DNA of 64,000 nucleotides from Turbatrix aceti (taxonomy: Eukaryota > Nematoda > Chromadorea > Rhabditida > Panagrolaimidae): positions 1,488,001 to 1,552,000 of the forward strand of contig OZ017766.1 of NCBI GenBank assembly GCA_963969345.1. Reading direction: 5' to 3'. Shown here piece by piece: positions 11,049 through 21,856 of the stretch. The translations under genes were made by a program, and so were the position numbers. The first letter of the stretch is position 1; the number at the start of each line of letters is the position of its first letter. The notes under the pieces are model-generated. The model had not been told where the DNA came from and ran no database searches. It saw only the letters and a program-made list of their open reading frames with translations.

Positions 11049-12289
11049 TTATGGTTTAGTAGACGATTCGTTAACAACGGAAGACGACTGCTGAACTTCA
11101 ATGCGTTCGGGTTCCTTGTACGCTCCGCCGCCGCCAATCTGTTGTTGTTCTTCGTCTGGCAGCGGTAGAATCTTTGAAAAGTGCTTCCAGTGTCGAATTT
11201 TTGCCGGAATCATGAAAATGAGTTGCTCTTGAAGAACTCTGTGCGAAAAAAACATGCAAAGAGCGGGCAAAATGTTTCGCACGATAAACATGAGATGTTG
11301 AAAGTACATTATCAGTATTCGATCATCGCCTGCGTCTATTATCTGTGGTTCGTACTCTGAGTTCTGAACAATAGCAAGGTTGTATTCAACCGTTGTGTCC
11401 GTGTAGTCAAGTAAAAACATGAAAACCGACTGGTAAGCCCACATCATCAGCGCGTGATTGTAGCATCCAACAAGTTGGTCGTCAGATTGAGTGAAAATCT
11501 TTTGACTGGTGAAAAACGCTTTCACAATGTTGTAGATGTTCAGACGAGTGATAAACCAGTGACAAATGCAAATTGCACCAAACACAGAAACATGCGTTAT
11601 TTCATTGCTAAACACCAGCTAAAATGGAACAACATCCGTGGCACTCGTCCCAAAAAAGCGACTTACCGTAAAACCATAATACAGAGTAATCGGGTACGTA
11701 GCATTGGGGTCGCCATCATTTACGTAAAAGGTCGAAAACAAGAGAGCACAGGCAACAAGCAAAAAAGAAACAACACCAAGGGCTAAGTTGAGAGGAAACA
11801 TTTTCGGATACAGACTTGGATAATGGAAAGCCAAAAACAATTCAAAGTACAACATGAACAGGAGTACGACAAAAAAGACATTGGAAAAAGATTGATCAAA
11901 AAGAGTTACAAACAAAGACGATCTTTGGCCCTCACCTGTCGGAAAGTTTCCAAGGATAATGTCGGTTATAACCGTAAAAAAAGACAGACATCCGATAACG
12001 GTCAGCGTAGAAAGATGAACGTTGATTGAATGCTCGATGCAGTATTCTCTGCGCTACAAAAAAAGAATTTGGTAATTTTCCAACCAAAATTCAAGCGTTT
12101 TAGCAGCCAATATTTTCTAAAACCCCAAAAAAAACTGACCTTGTACATCAAGAAGATGACAAATGAAGAAATTAGAAAGCCAAGAACTACAAAGATTATG
12201 AAAAGGATTTTTACCACCATGACAATAATCCGCAATAAAGAATCAGCAATACAGTAGAAGTAACTGACGTGAGAGGCAAGTTTTGACAA
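11049..12289 (-). CDS. Multi-pass (about 7 TM) serpentine-receptor-like protein, 5' end unresolved
   Basis: Exons 12289-12140, 12053-11667 and 11618-11049 join in phase. Hydrophobic segments are seen around IIVMVVKILFIIFVVLGF, STLTVIGCLSFFTVITDI, FFVVLLFMLYFELFLAFHYP, LGVVSFLLVACALLF, VSVFGAICICHWFI, YQSVFMFLLDY and FIVRNILPALCMFF. That makes seven, followed by a cytoplasmic tail with Glu/Gln/Ser. The HYPSLYP after the third helix resembles nematode serpentine chemoreceptors. The first codon of the exon at 12289 is TTG, not ATG; the frame continues upstream through a hydrophobic AVLLVILLFLSK stretch after an ATATAG acceptor, so at least one 5' exon is missing. The receptor family was not assigned. 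An orphan non-receptor membrane protein remains possible. Confidence 0.6.
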
Positions 12290-12792
12290 GAATAACAGAA
12301 TAACTAGTAATACAGCCCTATATGAAGATTAGGGCCACAAACATCGAAAAAAACAGATGAAAGCTCTGCAAATGCCAACCTTAGATACAAAGCAGAGTAT
12401 TTTCTAAGAAAAACAGAAGCGTCCGTAATGGTAGACAGAAAAATGGTAAAACCACCTGTAAAATAGAAATTAAAAAACACTGTAAACGTAACCCAGTTTT
12501 ATAATTGCCGTTTTGTAAAACTGCTGCAACAGAGCGCGTGCGCACTGGTCTCTCATACCGAAAATTTTGATCCCTACGGTGAAGCGTTGTTTTGTTTTTT
12601 TCATCAAACTCGATCAGGTTCTTCGGCGTTCTTGCCATTCTTGTCATTGGTTGTCTTGCATTGGACGCTCGTTATTTCGCACTATCCCCGTTTGAGCTAA
12701 CCCATGAACATGTTATGTTGCACAAACTGCGTACGCGATGATGATTGATTATTTTGTGTTGACTGATTTTATAACGGTTTTTTTGCAGGAAC

Positions 12793-14096
12793 ATGGCGGA
12801 AAAGGGACAGGAAGCTATCAACAAGCTTCTCCGCAACACGAGGGGCGCTGGTCTTGGTGCCGGACTTGTTGCAGCTGCTGCTGGCGCAGCTTACGTTGTC
12901 TCACAGTCCATTTTCACCGGTTTGTATTATGTTTCTAGGTTTTTTTCAGTTTTTACCTGTATCATTTTTAGTTGATGCAGGTCATCGGGCTATCATGTTC
13001 AACCGCATCGGCGGTCTCTCAGGCGAGATCTTCAGAGAGGGACTGCACTTCCGCGTGCCCTGGTTCCAGTACCCCATCGTCTACGACATCCGCGCTCGTC
13101 CCAACCAGATGCGCTCTCCCACTGGTAGCAAAGATCTGCAGATGGTTGATATCGGGCTTCGTGTTCTCTCTCGACCGGATCCCAACAACCTGACGCAGAT
13201 CTACCGCACGCTGGGCACCAACTGGGAGGAACGCTTGCTGCCCTCGATCTGCAACGAGGTCCTCAAGGGCGTTGTTGCCAAGTTCAACGCCAACCAGCTC
13301 ATCACCCAGCGTCAGCAGGTTTCGCTGCTCGTTCGAAAGGGACTCATCGAGCGTGCTCTTGACTTCAACATCATCGTTGACGACGTTGCGCTCACGGAGC
13401 TCGCTTTCTCGCCTCAGTACTCGGCTGCCGTTGAGGCCAAGCAGGTTGCCGCCCAGGAAGCCCAGCGTGCCAGCTTCTACGTTGAGAAAGCAATCCAAGA
13501 ACGCCAGGCAAAGATTGTCCAGGCTGAGGGTGAAGCCCAGGCTGCGAAATTGGTGAGATATTATTAGCTTTTTCATTATTTTTCCAAACCGGGTGTTCAC
13601 ATGGTTTTTGTGTATTTTTTTGTTAATTCTAAAAATGTTGACAAAAACCTTCTGAACCCTTGTATTATATCGCTATCCGTCATGAAGGGAAGTGAATGTG
13701 ACAAACGTTGACACATTCACTGTAAGATTGACGGTATATCATACTTTCGTGTATTTTTCTATTTATTAGAAAAAATGGCTGTCGAAGACTAACCATCAAT
13801 TCCTGAAAGCACAGATTGGTGGTTATGACGACATTGCTAACATTTATATTTTTAATGCCATGTTTGCGGTTCCAAACACGCTTTGTACATGCTTGATGCC
13901 TTTTCAGCTGGGCGAATCGATGAAGCACGATCCTGGTTTCCTGAAGCTGCGCAAAATCCGTGCAGCACAAAAGATTGCCGGCGTTCTTTCGCAGTCTCGC
14001 AACCGCGTGATCCTTCCCGCCGATACCCTCATGTTGAACATTGCGGATGAAAGTTACCTCTCGTCACTTAATGACAAATCCGGACGTCGTCGTTAA
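12793..14096 (+). CDS. phb-2: Prohibitin-2
   Basis: Inner-membrane scaffold that forms a ring with prohibitin-1 and supports m-AAA protease control and cristae structure. Three exons, 12793-12919, 12972-13552 and 13908-14096, encode 298 residues, the family length. The N-terminal glycine/alanine-rich membrane anchor is followed by the SPFH/PHB domain ([32 protein letters not shown]) and the coiled coil ([34 protein letters not shown]). Codon use is strongly biased to C/G in third positions, suggesting high expression. A TTTTTTTTGCAG acceptor lies four bases before the ATG, consistent with spliced-leader addition. Identification is secure. Confidence 0.96.
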
Positions 14097-14529
14097 GAAG
14101 CAAGACAACGAGCGGAAAGCCATGCGATGTGATGGAAAATAAGTTTTTTTCACATACCAGGCTGTTGAGTTTGCCACCTTGTTTATCATGGCCTGTTTAT
14201 TGCAGTCGTAGTTCTCTAATTTAGGAATCTTTTTTCTTTTATTGTTATTGGTTATTTTTTGGACAAAATAATATGAAAACAAACAATTTTTTCTGTAGTT
14301 ATTTTGATTTATTTACACATTCAAAACTTGGTACAAAAATTGTAAAAACAGAAAAATCGGTAAAGACAACCGAGAATTTGTTACTCTTTATCCACCGTGA
14401 TGCCAAGAGAAGGATTGGATCGGAGACATTGAGTATTAGAAAAATTGAAAAATTCCTTCTGCAAGCAGGTTACCCGAAAGTACGCCGGTCAAGTCAAGTC
14501 TTTGAGGCAGATTGATTACGTTTTTCGAA

Positions 14530-15786
14530 TCAAATTTCCACGCCGGTAGCGATGGCTTCCTTGAAGCAGGATTTGATGTCGTTGAGGACTGCCCAGCACG
14601 GCAAGTACGAGGCGTCGGCCTGGAAGTGGGCGTCAGGGGTCATCTTGCAGAAGGCGAGGCACTTTTCGCCTGCGCCTGTCTTCATGACGTTCTTGCGACG
14701 GCAGCAGGGCGTGTGGTCCGAGTCCTGGGCTGCGCAGGAGAAGAGGTCGAGTCCGTTGCGCTGGGGGCACGGGTCGCTGCCGAGGAACATGCCAGTGAGG
14801 ACCTTCTTGTTGATGACGTCGAAGTTGCAGCGGGACTCGCAGGTCTTGGCAACCTTCTTGTTCTTGCAGCAGTTGAGGAAGTATGTATTGGCATTCTGCA
14901 AATTACGCCGTGAGCTGGCTTTGCTACCTCCCTGAAGGCTCGGAGTTTTCATGGGTTGAGACGGCAAAAGGCGCCACTTTTACGTTCCAAAATGCATGCA
15001 AATGACTCATTTAAAAATATATGACTACATAGCCGCAGGCATAATTAATTTCTTGTTTCTGCGCAATCAATTGCTGGGGTGGTCAGATGAAGACCATTTT
15101 TTGTGAAACGGAACGAGTTTCATCGCGCAACCATAGATCTCTTTTTGTAGTAACTCACCCTCTTTCCGATGGGCGCTGTGGTCGCCGCAGCCACAGGTGC
15201 TACTCTGGCGTGGGCCGGAGCAGCAGGTGCGTGGGGTGCCGGAGCCGCGGTGCGCGCAGGTGTCCTCACCGAGCTCCTCGGCCTCGCGGCACCTGACGAG
15301 ACACCGCGATGAGTGTTGCCGACTCTCGTTCGGTTGGCGGGAGCGGTAGCTTTGAAGCCGGTCGGCACGACTCGCCCCGACGCAAGCAGGGGAGCGTCAA
15401 AGAATTCGGCTTCTTCGTCCCGGGGAATTTTTTCCCTCGTGATAACCCGCCGACTGTTATCAATGTTTTCGTGGTGGGGATGAGGCTGAACTGCCAGATT
15501 CCTCTGGTACGGCTGAAGCTGGGGTTGGGGCTGGAATTGCGCCTGGGCTACCTGAGGCTGGGGCTGGAATTGAAATTGCTGTTGAGGGGGTTGCTGGAAG
15601 ACGAATTGGTCGGGCTGGATGAACTGCACCTGAGGGGGGTAGTAGAACTGAGGCTGCTGCTGGGGAGGGTAGTAAAACTGCTGACCGGTGACTTGGGTCA
15701 AGGCTAGAAACTTTTTGTACTCAAATGTTTTTGAAATAAAACTAACCACAAAATAGAAAAAAAATAAGGGGAGTTTGTTGTGCCAT
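14530..15786 (-). CDS. Secreted DB-module protein with Gln/Pro-rich N-terminus
   Basis: Three exons, 15786-15747, 15703-15159 and 14895-14530, give about 316 residues. Exon 1 plus the next few codons form a signal peptide (MAQQTPLIFFLFCALTQVTG). Exon 2 encodes a Gln/Pro/Phe/Tyr-rich region (repeats of the QFQPQPQ and FYYPPQ type) and then an Arg/Ala/Thr/Pro-rich basic stretch. Exon 3 encodes a cysteine-rich domain with the spacing CC, C-x3-C, C, CC, C-x3-C, C, C, matching the DB module known almost only from nematodes. The role of DB proteins is poorly known; extracellular or cuticle-associated function is an inference. The Gln/Pro part looks like a matrix or cuticle protein. Confidence 0.8.
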
Positions 15787-17146
15787 CTTGCAGCCTCGGG
15801 CAGTCCTGAAACGAAAATTTAAAAAATGGAAATGACGTTAATTAATTAAAATGTTTGAAACTAATTGTTGACCGTAAATCGACTGTCTGAGGATCATAAA
15901 AAAAAAATGTTACGCGCAAACGTAATCAAAGAACACGAATAAAGAATGAATACTGGACGTCGGACGCCTCAGGTTGAAGGAAGGAAGAGGACAGCACTGA
16001 AATGTCATTCATTCAATTTTTGAAGACGCTGCAGAGGCGGGCGGATCTCTCTGTGGCGTGGCAACTTGTTTGCGTGATCTAACGCACACGGAAGAGCGAC
16101 TGCCGGGCCACTCCAGGAGGGCATGTGTGTTCGCACTACCAACTCCCTTTCATTCTTGCATCTTCTGTCTGTCGATGCTGTAGGACACGTTTTGGTCAGA
16201 GTCAAAGCCACCAGGGGCTAATTTGACCGATTCCATTCACACGCACACATGCCACGCACAAACGTCTTGCTTTCACCTTTGCGCATGAGGCCAAGCGAAG
16301 AGACAGATGGCTGACCGGATTTGGTTGCATGATTCGTTTTTTACCTGCTGGTCGCATAACTATCACTTGATAATCAAGTTTGCCTTTTGCAAATTGAAAA
16401 AGAGCACAAACTACGTCTGGTGTGGTTTTCGCGTTTGTCTGGGAGACTGTAGTTTCATTTTCCCCATTACGAGTTTTTGTATTTCGTCGTCTGCCACAAC
16501 GTATCTACAGAGAAGCGATCGCGTCCCGATGACAATGAGTACAGTCAATTTTTGTTGGTCTTACACAACTTTTGTAGTAGCTGTTTTCTTGTTTACGTTC
16601 AAAATCAAAAACATGCTGTTTGATCATTTTTGTTCTCGTCGGCATTGGCAGGCCTCTTTTTTCATGTTTGCAACAGTTTTTCATGCCAATGCAATATAAC
16701 TTGAGTAAAAAAGCCAGATAGGTATGATATCCAACCATATCCGCGTAAAAACCCCCAAAAGCATAATACCTTTTTTCAAACTGGATTTTCACGCAAGATA
16801 TGTGATGCCGATTACGCCACATTATCTTTTGGGGGAGCTTTGTTGGATTGTCGCAGGCGAAAAAGAAAGACATTGGTGCGTGGTGGTGGCGTCGCGCGCC
16901 TAAGGGTACTATGCTCTACTCTACCCTGACATTGAGCAGGTATACACACACACAAAACAAAAGTTGACAGCAGCAGAAAATTATTTGGACACCATCATGG
17001 GGAAATATATATGTGTATGCATAGAAAACATCGTTTTCAGCCATACCATACCGTACATCTTTTATCTGTTGCAGTCGAAATTTTTAGACAAGTATCTCAA
17101 GTTGAACAAAAACGGGATCAAACACGGTTACACGTAATCGGTTGAG
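15787..17146. other. Intergenic, 1.36 kb
   Basis: No convincing coding exon on either strand. The open frames here are short, AT-biased and Cys/Phe-rich without domains. It contains a short ACACACAC run near 16945 and homopolymers. It probably holds the upstream region of the DB-module gene and the 3' flank of the LRAT-fold gene. Confidence 0.5.
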
Positions 17147-18704
17147 TTAGTCGCACCACCAGAGGCGAGTAGCGTCTCCGCCGGCATCGAGTGTGGCATA
17201 GGGCTGGAGGTAGGTGGAAAAAAAGTGGTCCCTGATATCGGCCGGGCATCGAGGAACAAAATGCTTGAAAGCGATGTCAAGTGTTCTTTGCTTCCATCGA
17301 ATCGACATGTCGTAGGAGAAGGGAGTCGAGATCGAACAGGCACTGGAGAAGTGCTGGCAGTTGTTGTACCGAATGTGGTAGACGAATTTGTGGCCACTGC
17401 ACATGAGCTTGACAGCGCTTTGCACGATGTCAGAAGGCGATTTGATTCGAAGAGGATAACCAACTTTGAAGATTGTCGGGTTCTTCCAAGCTGTGAAAAA
17501 ATGTTGGTGCTTTCATAGTTCAATTTGAACATTGAAAATTTTTGGATAAAAAACCATCATTTTTACGGATTTTGCATTTTGATAACTCTCACCACGAAAA
17601 AGCACGTGCGTGCGTAAAAAAGGATTCAATCCGTTTTTGCGCGTTTGTTCGTTTACCTGACTTTTTTTAAATCGTTATCCTAGTTTACAGGCCTATCCTC
17701 AAATATGCTAGTGCGCGACACGTGCCACAACCTTGCTAAAAAAGACAGCGGAATGGTACTCATATTTGCAAAAATCGTTTCGCTCCATCCTTTTGTCGTA
17801 ACCGATGACGACGCGGAATTTGTGACTTTGTCTCTGCCTCCCAAGGCCTACAACCTGGCAGCCGACGATTGGGCCTACATTCTCGTCGATGTCAATGGCA
17901 TGGAGAAGACGTGTCTCAGGGCCACACTGGCGCCTGCAGAACTCCAGCCTGTCTTTGACTACCAACGTCGGCACTGACTCCAGAATTCTTTGTATTTGTA
18001 ACTTTTCGTGACATGCAGTCGGGTTGAATAATATTAAAAAACTATAACTCACCTTTGTCGTCCAAATTTGAGCGCACATAACTTTCGAGGGTATCCAAGC
18101 GAATGTGTCCTTCGCAGTAGCCCGCGTTGCCCTCGGAGAGAAAGTGGAAGACCTTTCCCTTGCCGGCGTAGATACCCGAGTGGTAGTAGGCGACTCCCAT
18201 GAACTGGCACTGCACGTAGAGTTCGTCACCCGGCTGGAGACAGGCGTCAGGGTAGAACAAGACGTCGGTGTGCACCGGATGCAGCACGATGTGGCCTCGT
18301 TTGAGCTTCAGTCTGAGCTGGATGTTGTTCACCTTAAAACTGTACGCCGCAGGGGTCGTTCTCGATAGGATTTCGCACAACTTGTCCAGCACACCGAAGG
18401 CTTCGATCGGGGAGAGGTTTTTGGTGAGCTGAAAAAAAAGTGGGTCCCAAAAGAGCGATGCACGCTTTGGACTAGCCTTGAATGAAAAATTCTTGACCCT
18501 AGAATTGTTAGCCGCAACTGCAACTTTGAGCAGCAAGCGATTATTCGTCCAGCCAGATTTGTGCTTGCCACTGGCCACGGCCTCAAGCGGCGCGCCTTCC
18601 ATGACGATGGTGAACTTCTGCCCGAATGTTGTTTTGCCACTTTTCAGGAAGTACGCATCCTGGCTAATCTGGGGCGCCAGACAGTTGAGCGAGGTTAGCT
18701 GCAT
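17147..18704 (-). CDS. LRAT / NlpC-P60-fold protein, EGL-26-like
   Basis: Exons 18704-18498, 18428-18053 and 17490-17147 join in phase to about 308 residues. The C-terminal half carries the LRAT-type circularly permuted papain fold: HIVLHPVHTDV and GDELYVQCQ lead into AYYHSGIYAGKG (catalytic His), then KVFHFLSEGN, and exon 3 supplies NNCQHFSS with the nucleophilic Cys. Known relatives include lecithin-retinol acyltransferase, HRASLS phospholipases and the nematode morphogenesis protein EGL-26, which is the best guess on size and layout. The first ATG is at 18704, but the frame is open upstream. The first donor is ambiguous: AGG|GTCAAG is assumed, and two other phase-0 donors exist. Intron 2 hosts another gene on the opposite strand. 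Confidence 0.72.
17705..17977 (+). CDS. Small uncharacterised protein nested in an intron, opposite strand
   Basis: A single-exon 90-codon frame inside intron 2 (17491-18052) of the LRAT-fold gene. From about codon 30 the codons are rich in C/G at position three (GAC GAC GCG, GTC GAT GTC AAT GGC), as in the real exons nearby, and unlike the AT-rich surroundings. The protein includes FVTLSLPPKAYNLAADDWAY and ends FDYQRRH. No domain or signal peptide is recognised. A TTTACAG lies 14 bp before the ATG. It could also be the last exon of a longer transcript. No function is proposed. Confidence 0.45.
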   Translation: MLVRDTCHNLAKKDSGMVLIFAKIVSLHPFVVTDDDAEFVTLSLPPKAYNLAADDWAYILVDVNGMEKTCLRATLAPAELQPVFDYQRRH

Positions 18705-19219
18705 CTCTTGCGGGCCAACAAAAAGATGACGAACCAGACCGCCACGACCACCGGTTGACAATCACAGCGTTACAGCGGCGGCGGCAGTTGCGCGCTGACC
18801 AGAGCATTGGCTTGTTTTATTGACCCGCACGGTATGCCCCGATTGCTCTACTCAGCCTTGGAGTTGAATGCTTTGTGCAGTGACAGTGCAACGCTGCCTA
18901 AGTTCACGTGACAAAAATGGCAAATGTTTTTGCATGAGGGCAAAATTCTATTCTTCGTTTTTTCGATCCGGTCTTGATAGGAAAAAAATCAACTGTATGA
19001 CAGAACGTAAGTACTGTTGATAAGATTTCGCATTTCTTTTTTGCGCTGGCTCCACTGCGGCAAACAATTTTGCCTGTAACCCAATTCCGAACAGTTATCG
19101 ATAATAAACAATTCAGGCGTGGTGTGGTGATGAGTGAAACACTGCCAACATAAACAAAAAAAGAGTGTCCATGTCATTTATAACGAATTTTGGTATCATC
19201 AGTTTCGATTCTGTTCATC
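18705..19219. other. Intergenic, divergent promoter region
   Basis: About 0.5 kb between the start of the LRAT-fold gene (minus) and the LDLa gene (plus). The part near 18760-18800 is GC-rich (gcggcggcggcagt). I see no gene. The promoters of both genes presumably lie here. Confidence 0.45.
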
Positions 19220-19997
19220 ATGGCATATGTCTGTAGAGTTTTACTATTTTTTATTTTCGTTGCTCGTATATTCTCCCAAGATTATCCATATCCCTCGTCT
19301 TCGACATTCGAGGGTAGTACAACTCCTCTGAAAATTAGCACGATGTTGGAGTCAAAATCTACTGGTTCGGAATCAAGCGAAACAACGGCAACTCTTTCCG
19401 AAACGACAGACGAGACAATTGTAATGGTGAATGCTGCCACCACTGCCGAGCCGTCTTCGACTGCCACGACGACTGAGGAACCGTATCCATCGCTGCCGAC
19501 TGCTGAGTAAGTTTCTGTATACTCAAAAAAGTGTATCATTTGTTTTCAAAAAAATTGCATTGTAACTTCCCAAAAAGTTTTTTAAACATTTCACGTTAAA
19601 AAAAAAATCAGGTGTGACGGCTGGTACGAGCAAAAGTGTGTGACCGGAGAGCAGTGCGTCCTAAAACGCTGGATTTGTGACGGGCGTATTGACTGCCGCG
19701 ACGGCAGTGATGAGGATCCAGAAGTCTGCCATCATCCGCGAGTCGATGGGTATCTGGTAGGTTTTCACCCGAGTGCACTGTTCTATTTTTAGCATTTAGG
19801 CAGCTAGAGGCCGATTTCTTCCCCCGACAGTCCGATGCCCTCAGCTTTGGTTTTTCTGCCGCGACGCTTCGCGCTGCATTGAGCCCCAGATGGTGTGCAA
19901 CGGCCACGACGACTGCAACGATGGCAGCGATGAGGACGGCTTTTGCAAGTATTTGAGTGTTTATCGCCTTCAAACCGCCGATCCAAATTTGCTGTAA
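19220..19997 (+). CDS. Secreted protein with two LDL-receptor class A domains
   Basis: Exons 19220-19506, 19612-19756 and 19800-19997 join in phase to 209 residues. It begins with a signal peptide ([19 protein letters not shown]), followed by about 75 residues rich in Ser/Thr/Glu, probably O-glycosylated. LDLa 1 lies across exon 2 ([31 protein letters not shown]). LDLa 2 is in exon 3 ([30 protein letters not shown]). Both keep six cysteines and the acidic calcium-binding SDE. The third exon uses the second of two nearby AG acceptors; the first would hit a stop. An ATG ten codons upstream at 19190 is possible but spoils the signal peptide. The ligand is unknown. Confidence 0.82.
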
Positions 19998-20619
19998 TCT
20001 GCAAATTAAAAATATGAACCTAAAAAAGTTGGATATTTGACTGATTATGACACATACCATAAAACCAGTATGACTTATTCATATATGGTCAACAAGATAC
20101 ATATATCCAGAGATCTGTGACTTTAAAACAACGAACATTTTGGTTTTCTTTTTTTTTCAAAAAACAAAATGCACTCAAAATTGCCCAATCAACCGGTTTT
20201 GCTTGTCTTTCTTCCTCCGTGCGTGTTTGCGTACGGCCACACCTGTTTGAGACTGCTCTCGTCGATGAGCATCGTTTACCTCCATGCGCCCTGATGAGAC
20301 CGCCACCGGGGGTGTAATAGAGTGACTTTCATGATCAGATAGGAGTCAATGAAAAGATTGTTGACAATTCCCGGGGTCGAGATTTTTAGCGCTTGAAAAC
20401 AATCATGATCAGGTTGCTATTATGCGACCCGTGACGAAACGTGCAAAACGTAGGGGTTGAATTTATCACGATTAGCTTGGATAAACATCAGTACCGGTTC
20501 CTGCTCCCAATTGTACGGGTAGTACAAAAGCGCTGGTGTCAGAGCTTGTCCTGGGTTCTAACAGCGCTAATTGTCACTTCTTCGCACTTGTCGCTTGCTT
20601 ACCGTCGATCCAATCCGTA
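19998..20619. other. Intergenic, 0.6 kb
   Basis: No coding exon seen. AT-rich with poly-T runs. It holds the 3' flank of the LDLa gene and the upstream region of the glutathione peroxidase gene. Confidence 0.45.
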
Positions 20620-21359
20620 ATGAGCCGTGTATTGTGTTTGTTGCTGCTTTTGGCCGGCCAAGTGCTGCTCACGACGGCGGATCAACCAGGTCCGGCCCTC
20701 ATAGACGAAACCTCGCGCTGGACTCGTTGCTGGCCGACGAATCAGACTATTTACGATTTTCAAGTTGAGACCCTCAATGGCACGTTCACGGATCTGTCTG
20801 CGTACAGAAACCAGGTGCTTCTGGTGGTCAATGTAGCCACCTTCTGCGCGTACACCCAGCAGTATCACGACTTCAATCCCCTGGCCCAAAACAACTCCAA
20901 CAAGGGTTTCTCAATCCTCGCTTTTCCGTGCAATCAATTTTACCTGCAAGAACCCGCTGAGAATCACGAAATTCTCAACGCTCTCAGGTACGTTCGTCCA
21001 GGTAACGGATGGACACCAGCGCCCAATTTGAACATTTTTGGGAAGTTAAATGTCAATGGCGAAGAAAGCCATCCTTTGTACGATTTCTTGAAGGTGAGAG
21101 AGCATTTTTTAATTTTTTGTATTTTTGACCGTTCCAGGAAACCTGTCCGCCCACCGTCAATCGCATCGGAAAAAAAGACGAACTTATGTACGAAGTCATC
21201 GGCACGAATGACATTACGTGGAATTTTGAAAAATTTCTCATTGGACGCGACGGAAGACCCCGTTTTCGGTTCCATCCTACAGCATGGTCCCACGGCAACG
21301 TGCTGACTCCTTTCATGAATCAACTCATCACCGAGCCCACACAGCCCCTCCCGCAGTAG
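20620..21359 (+). CDS. Secreted glutathione peroxidase, cysteine form
   Basis: Two exons, 20620-21093 and 21138-21359, encode 231 residues. An N-terminal signal peptide ([20 protein letters not shown]) predicts secretion. The peroxidase core shows [13 protein letters not shown] with Cys (TGC) at the position used by selenocysteine in vertebrate enzymes. Gln is in FPCNQF, and Trp and Asn are in [14 protein letters not shown], so the catalytic tetrad is complete. Family members reduce hydroperoxides with glutathione or thioredoxin, and secreted forms are common in parasitic and free-living nematodes. The insert [18 protein letters not shown] before the second half is typical of the extracellular subgroup. 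The chosen ATG gives the signal peptide; an in-frame upstream ATG at 20536 would bury it. Confidence 0.92.
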
Positions 21360-21856
21360 CCTTCTTGCTTGTCGGTTTTTTCTGTTTTCTGTACATACGG
21401 AAGTTGGTCAGAACAGTAAATAACACGTAGTACACCGAGTGCACAAACAGGACTGAAAAGTGCAGCTTAAGATGAACAGACAAAACGCTTGTAAAACTTA
21501 CGAACGCTTGCTTGCACGGGACAAATGCGTAAATATTTTTGCAAAAAAGAAAACTTGGCCAGGTATAAACTGTTTTTTTCCTGAAATGGCCTGCCTGACT
21601 CATCGGGCTCGGTGAGGTGAGGTAAAAGACAACGGTGTGAGCACAAAATAGACAGACCACCACCCCCTTCCCTCGACTGAGGTAATCGCCTGCGCACGGT
21701 GCACTGGCTACTTTATGCTTAATCAATCGGTAGGTAGACATGTAGAAGGAGAAGAAGCAAAGAAACGACTACAATATCAACGGAGGCAGGAGAAAGCGCT
21801 GAATTCGATCTGAGTCAGCCGTCACCGTTCATTTCGATCACTTTGTTCTACCTGTA
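21360..21856. other. Intergenic, 0.5 kb
   Basis: No gene recognised. The single long minus-strand frame has no domain and poor codon bias. It probably holds the promoter of the SLC26 gene. Confidence 0.45.

Noticed and set aside
11667..11915. An intron starting at ACAG|GTGAGG near 11932 in the multi-pass gene
   Set aside because: The frame is continuous and encodes a transmembrane helix across it, so the donor is probably not used.
16307..16873. Open frames over 100 codons on both strands
   Set aside because: No codon bias, no domain, rich in Cys/Phe/Lys as random AT-rich DNA gives.
17708..18229. Minus-strand frame antisense to the nested gene
   Set aside because: It runs across a splice donor of the LRAT-fold gene and has weaker codon bias than the plus-strand frame.
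19998..20619. Possible extra exon between LDLa and peroxidase genes
   Set aside because: Frames are short, AT-rich and have no domain; the LDLa gene ends in a good stop codon.
21328..21741. 137-codon minus-strand frame
   Set aside because: Overlaps the GPx 3' end and lacks bias or domain; a chance frame.
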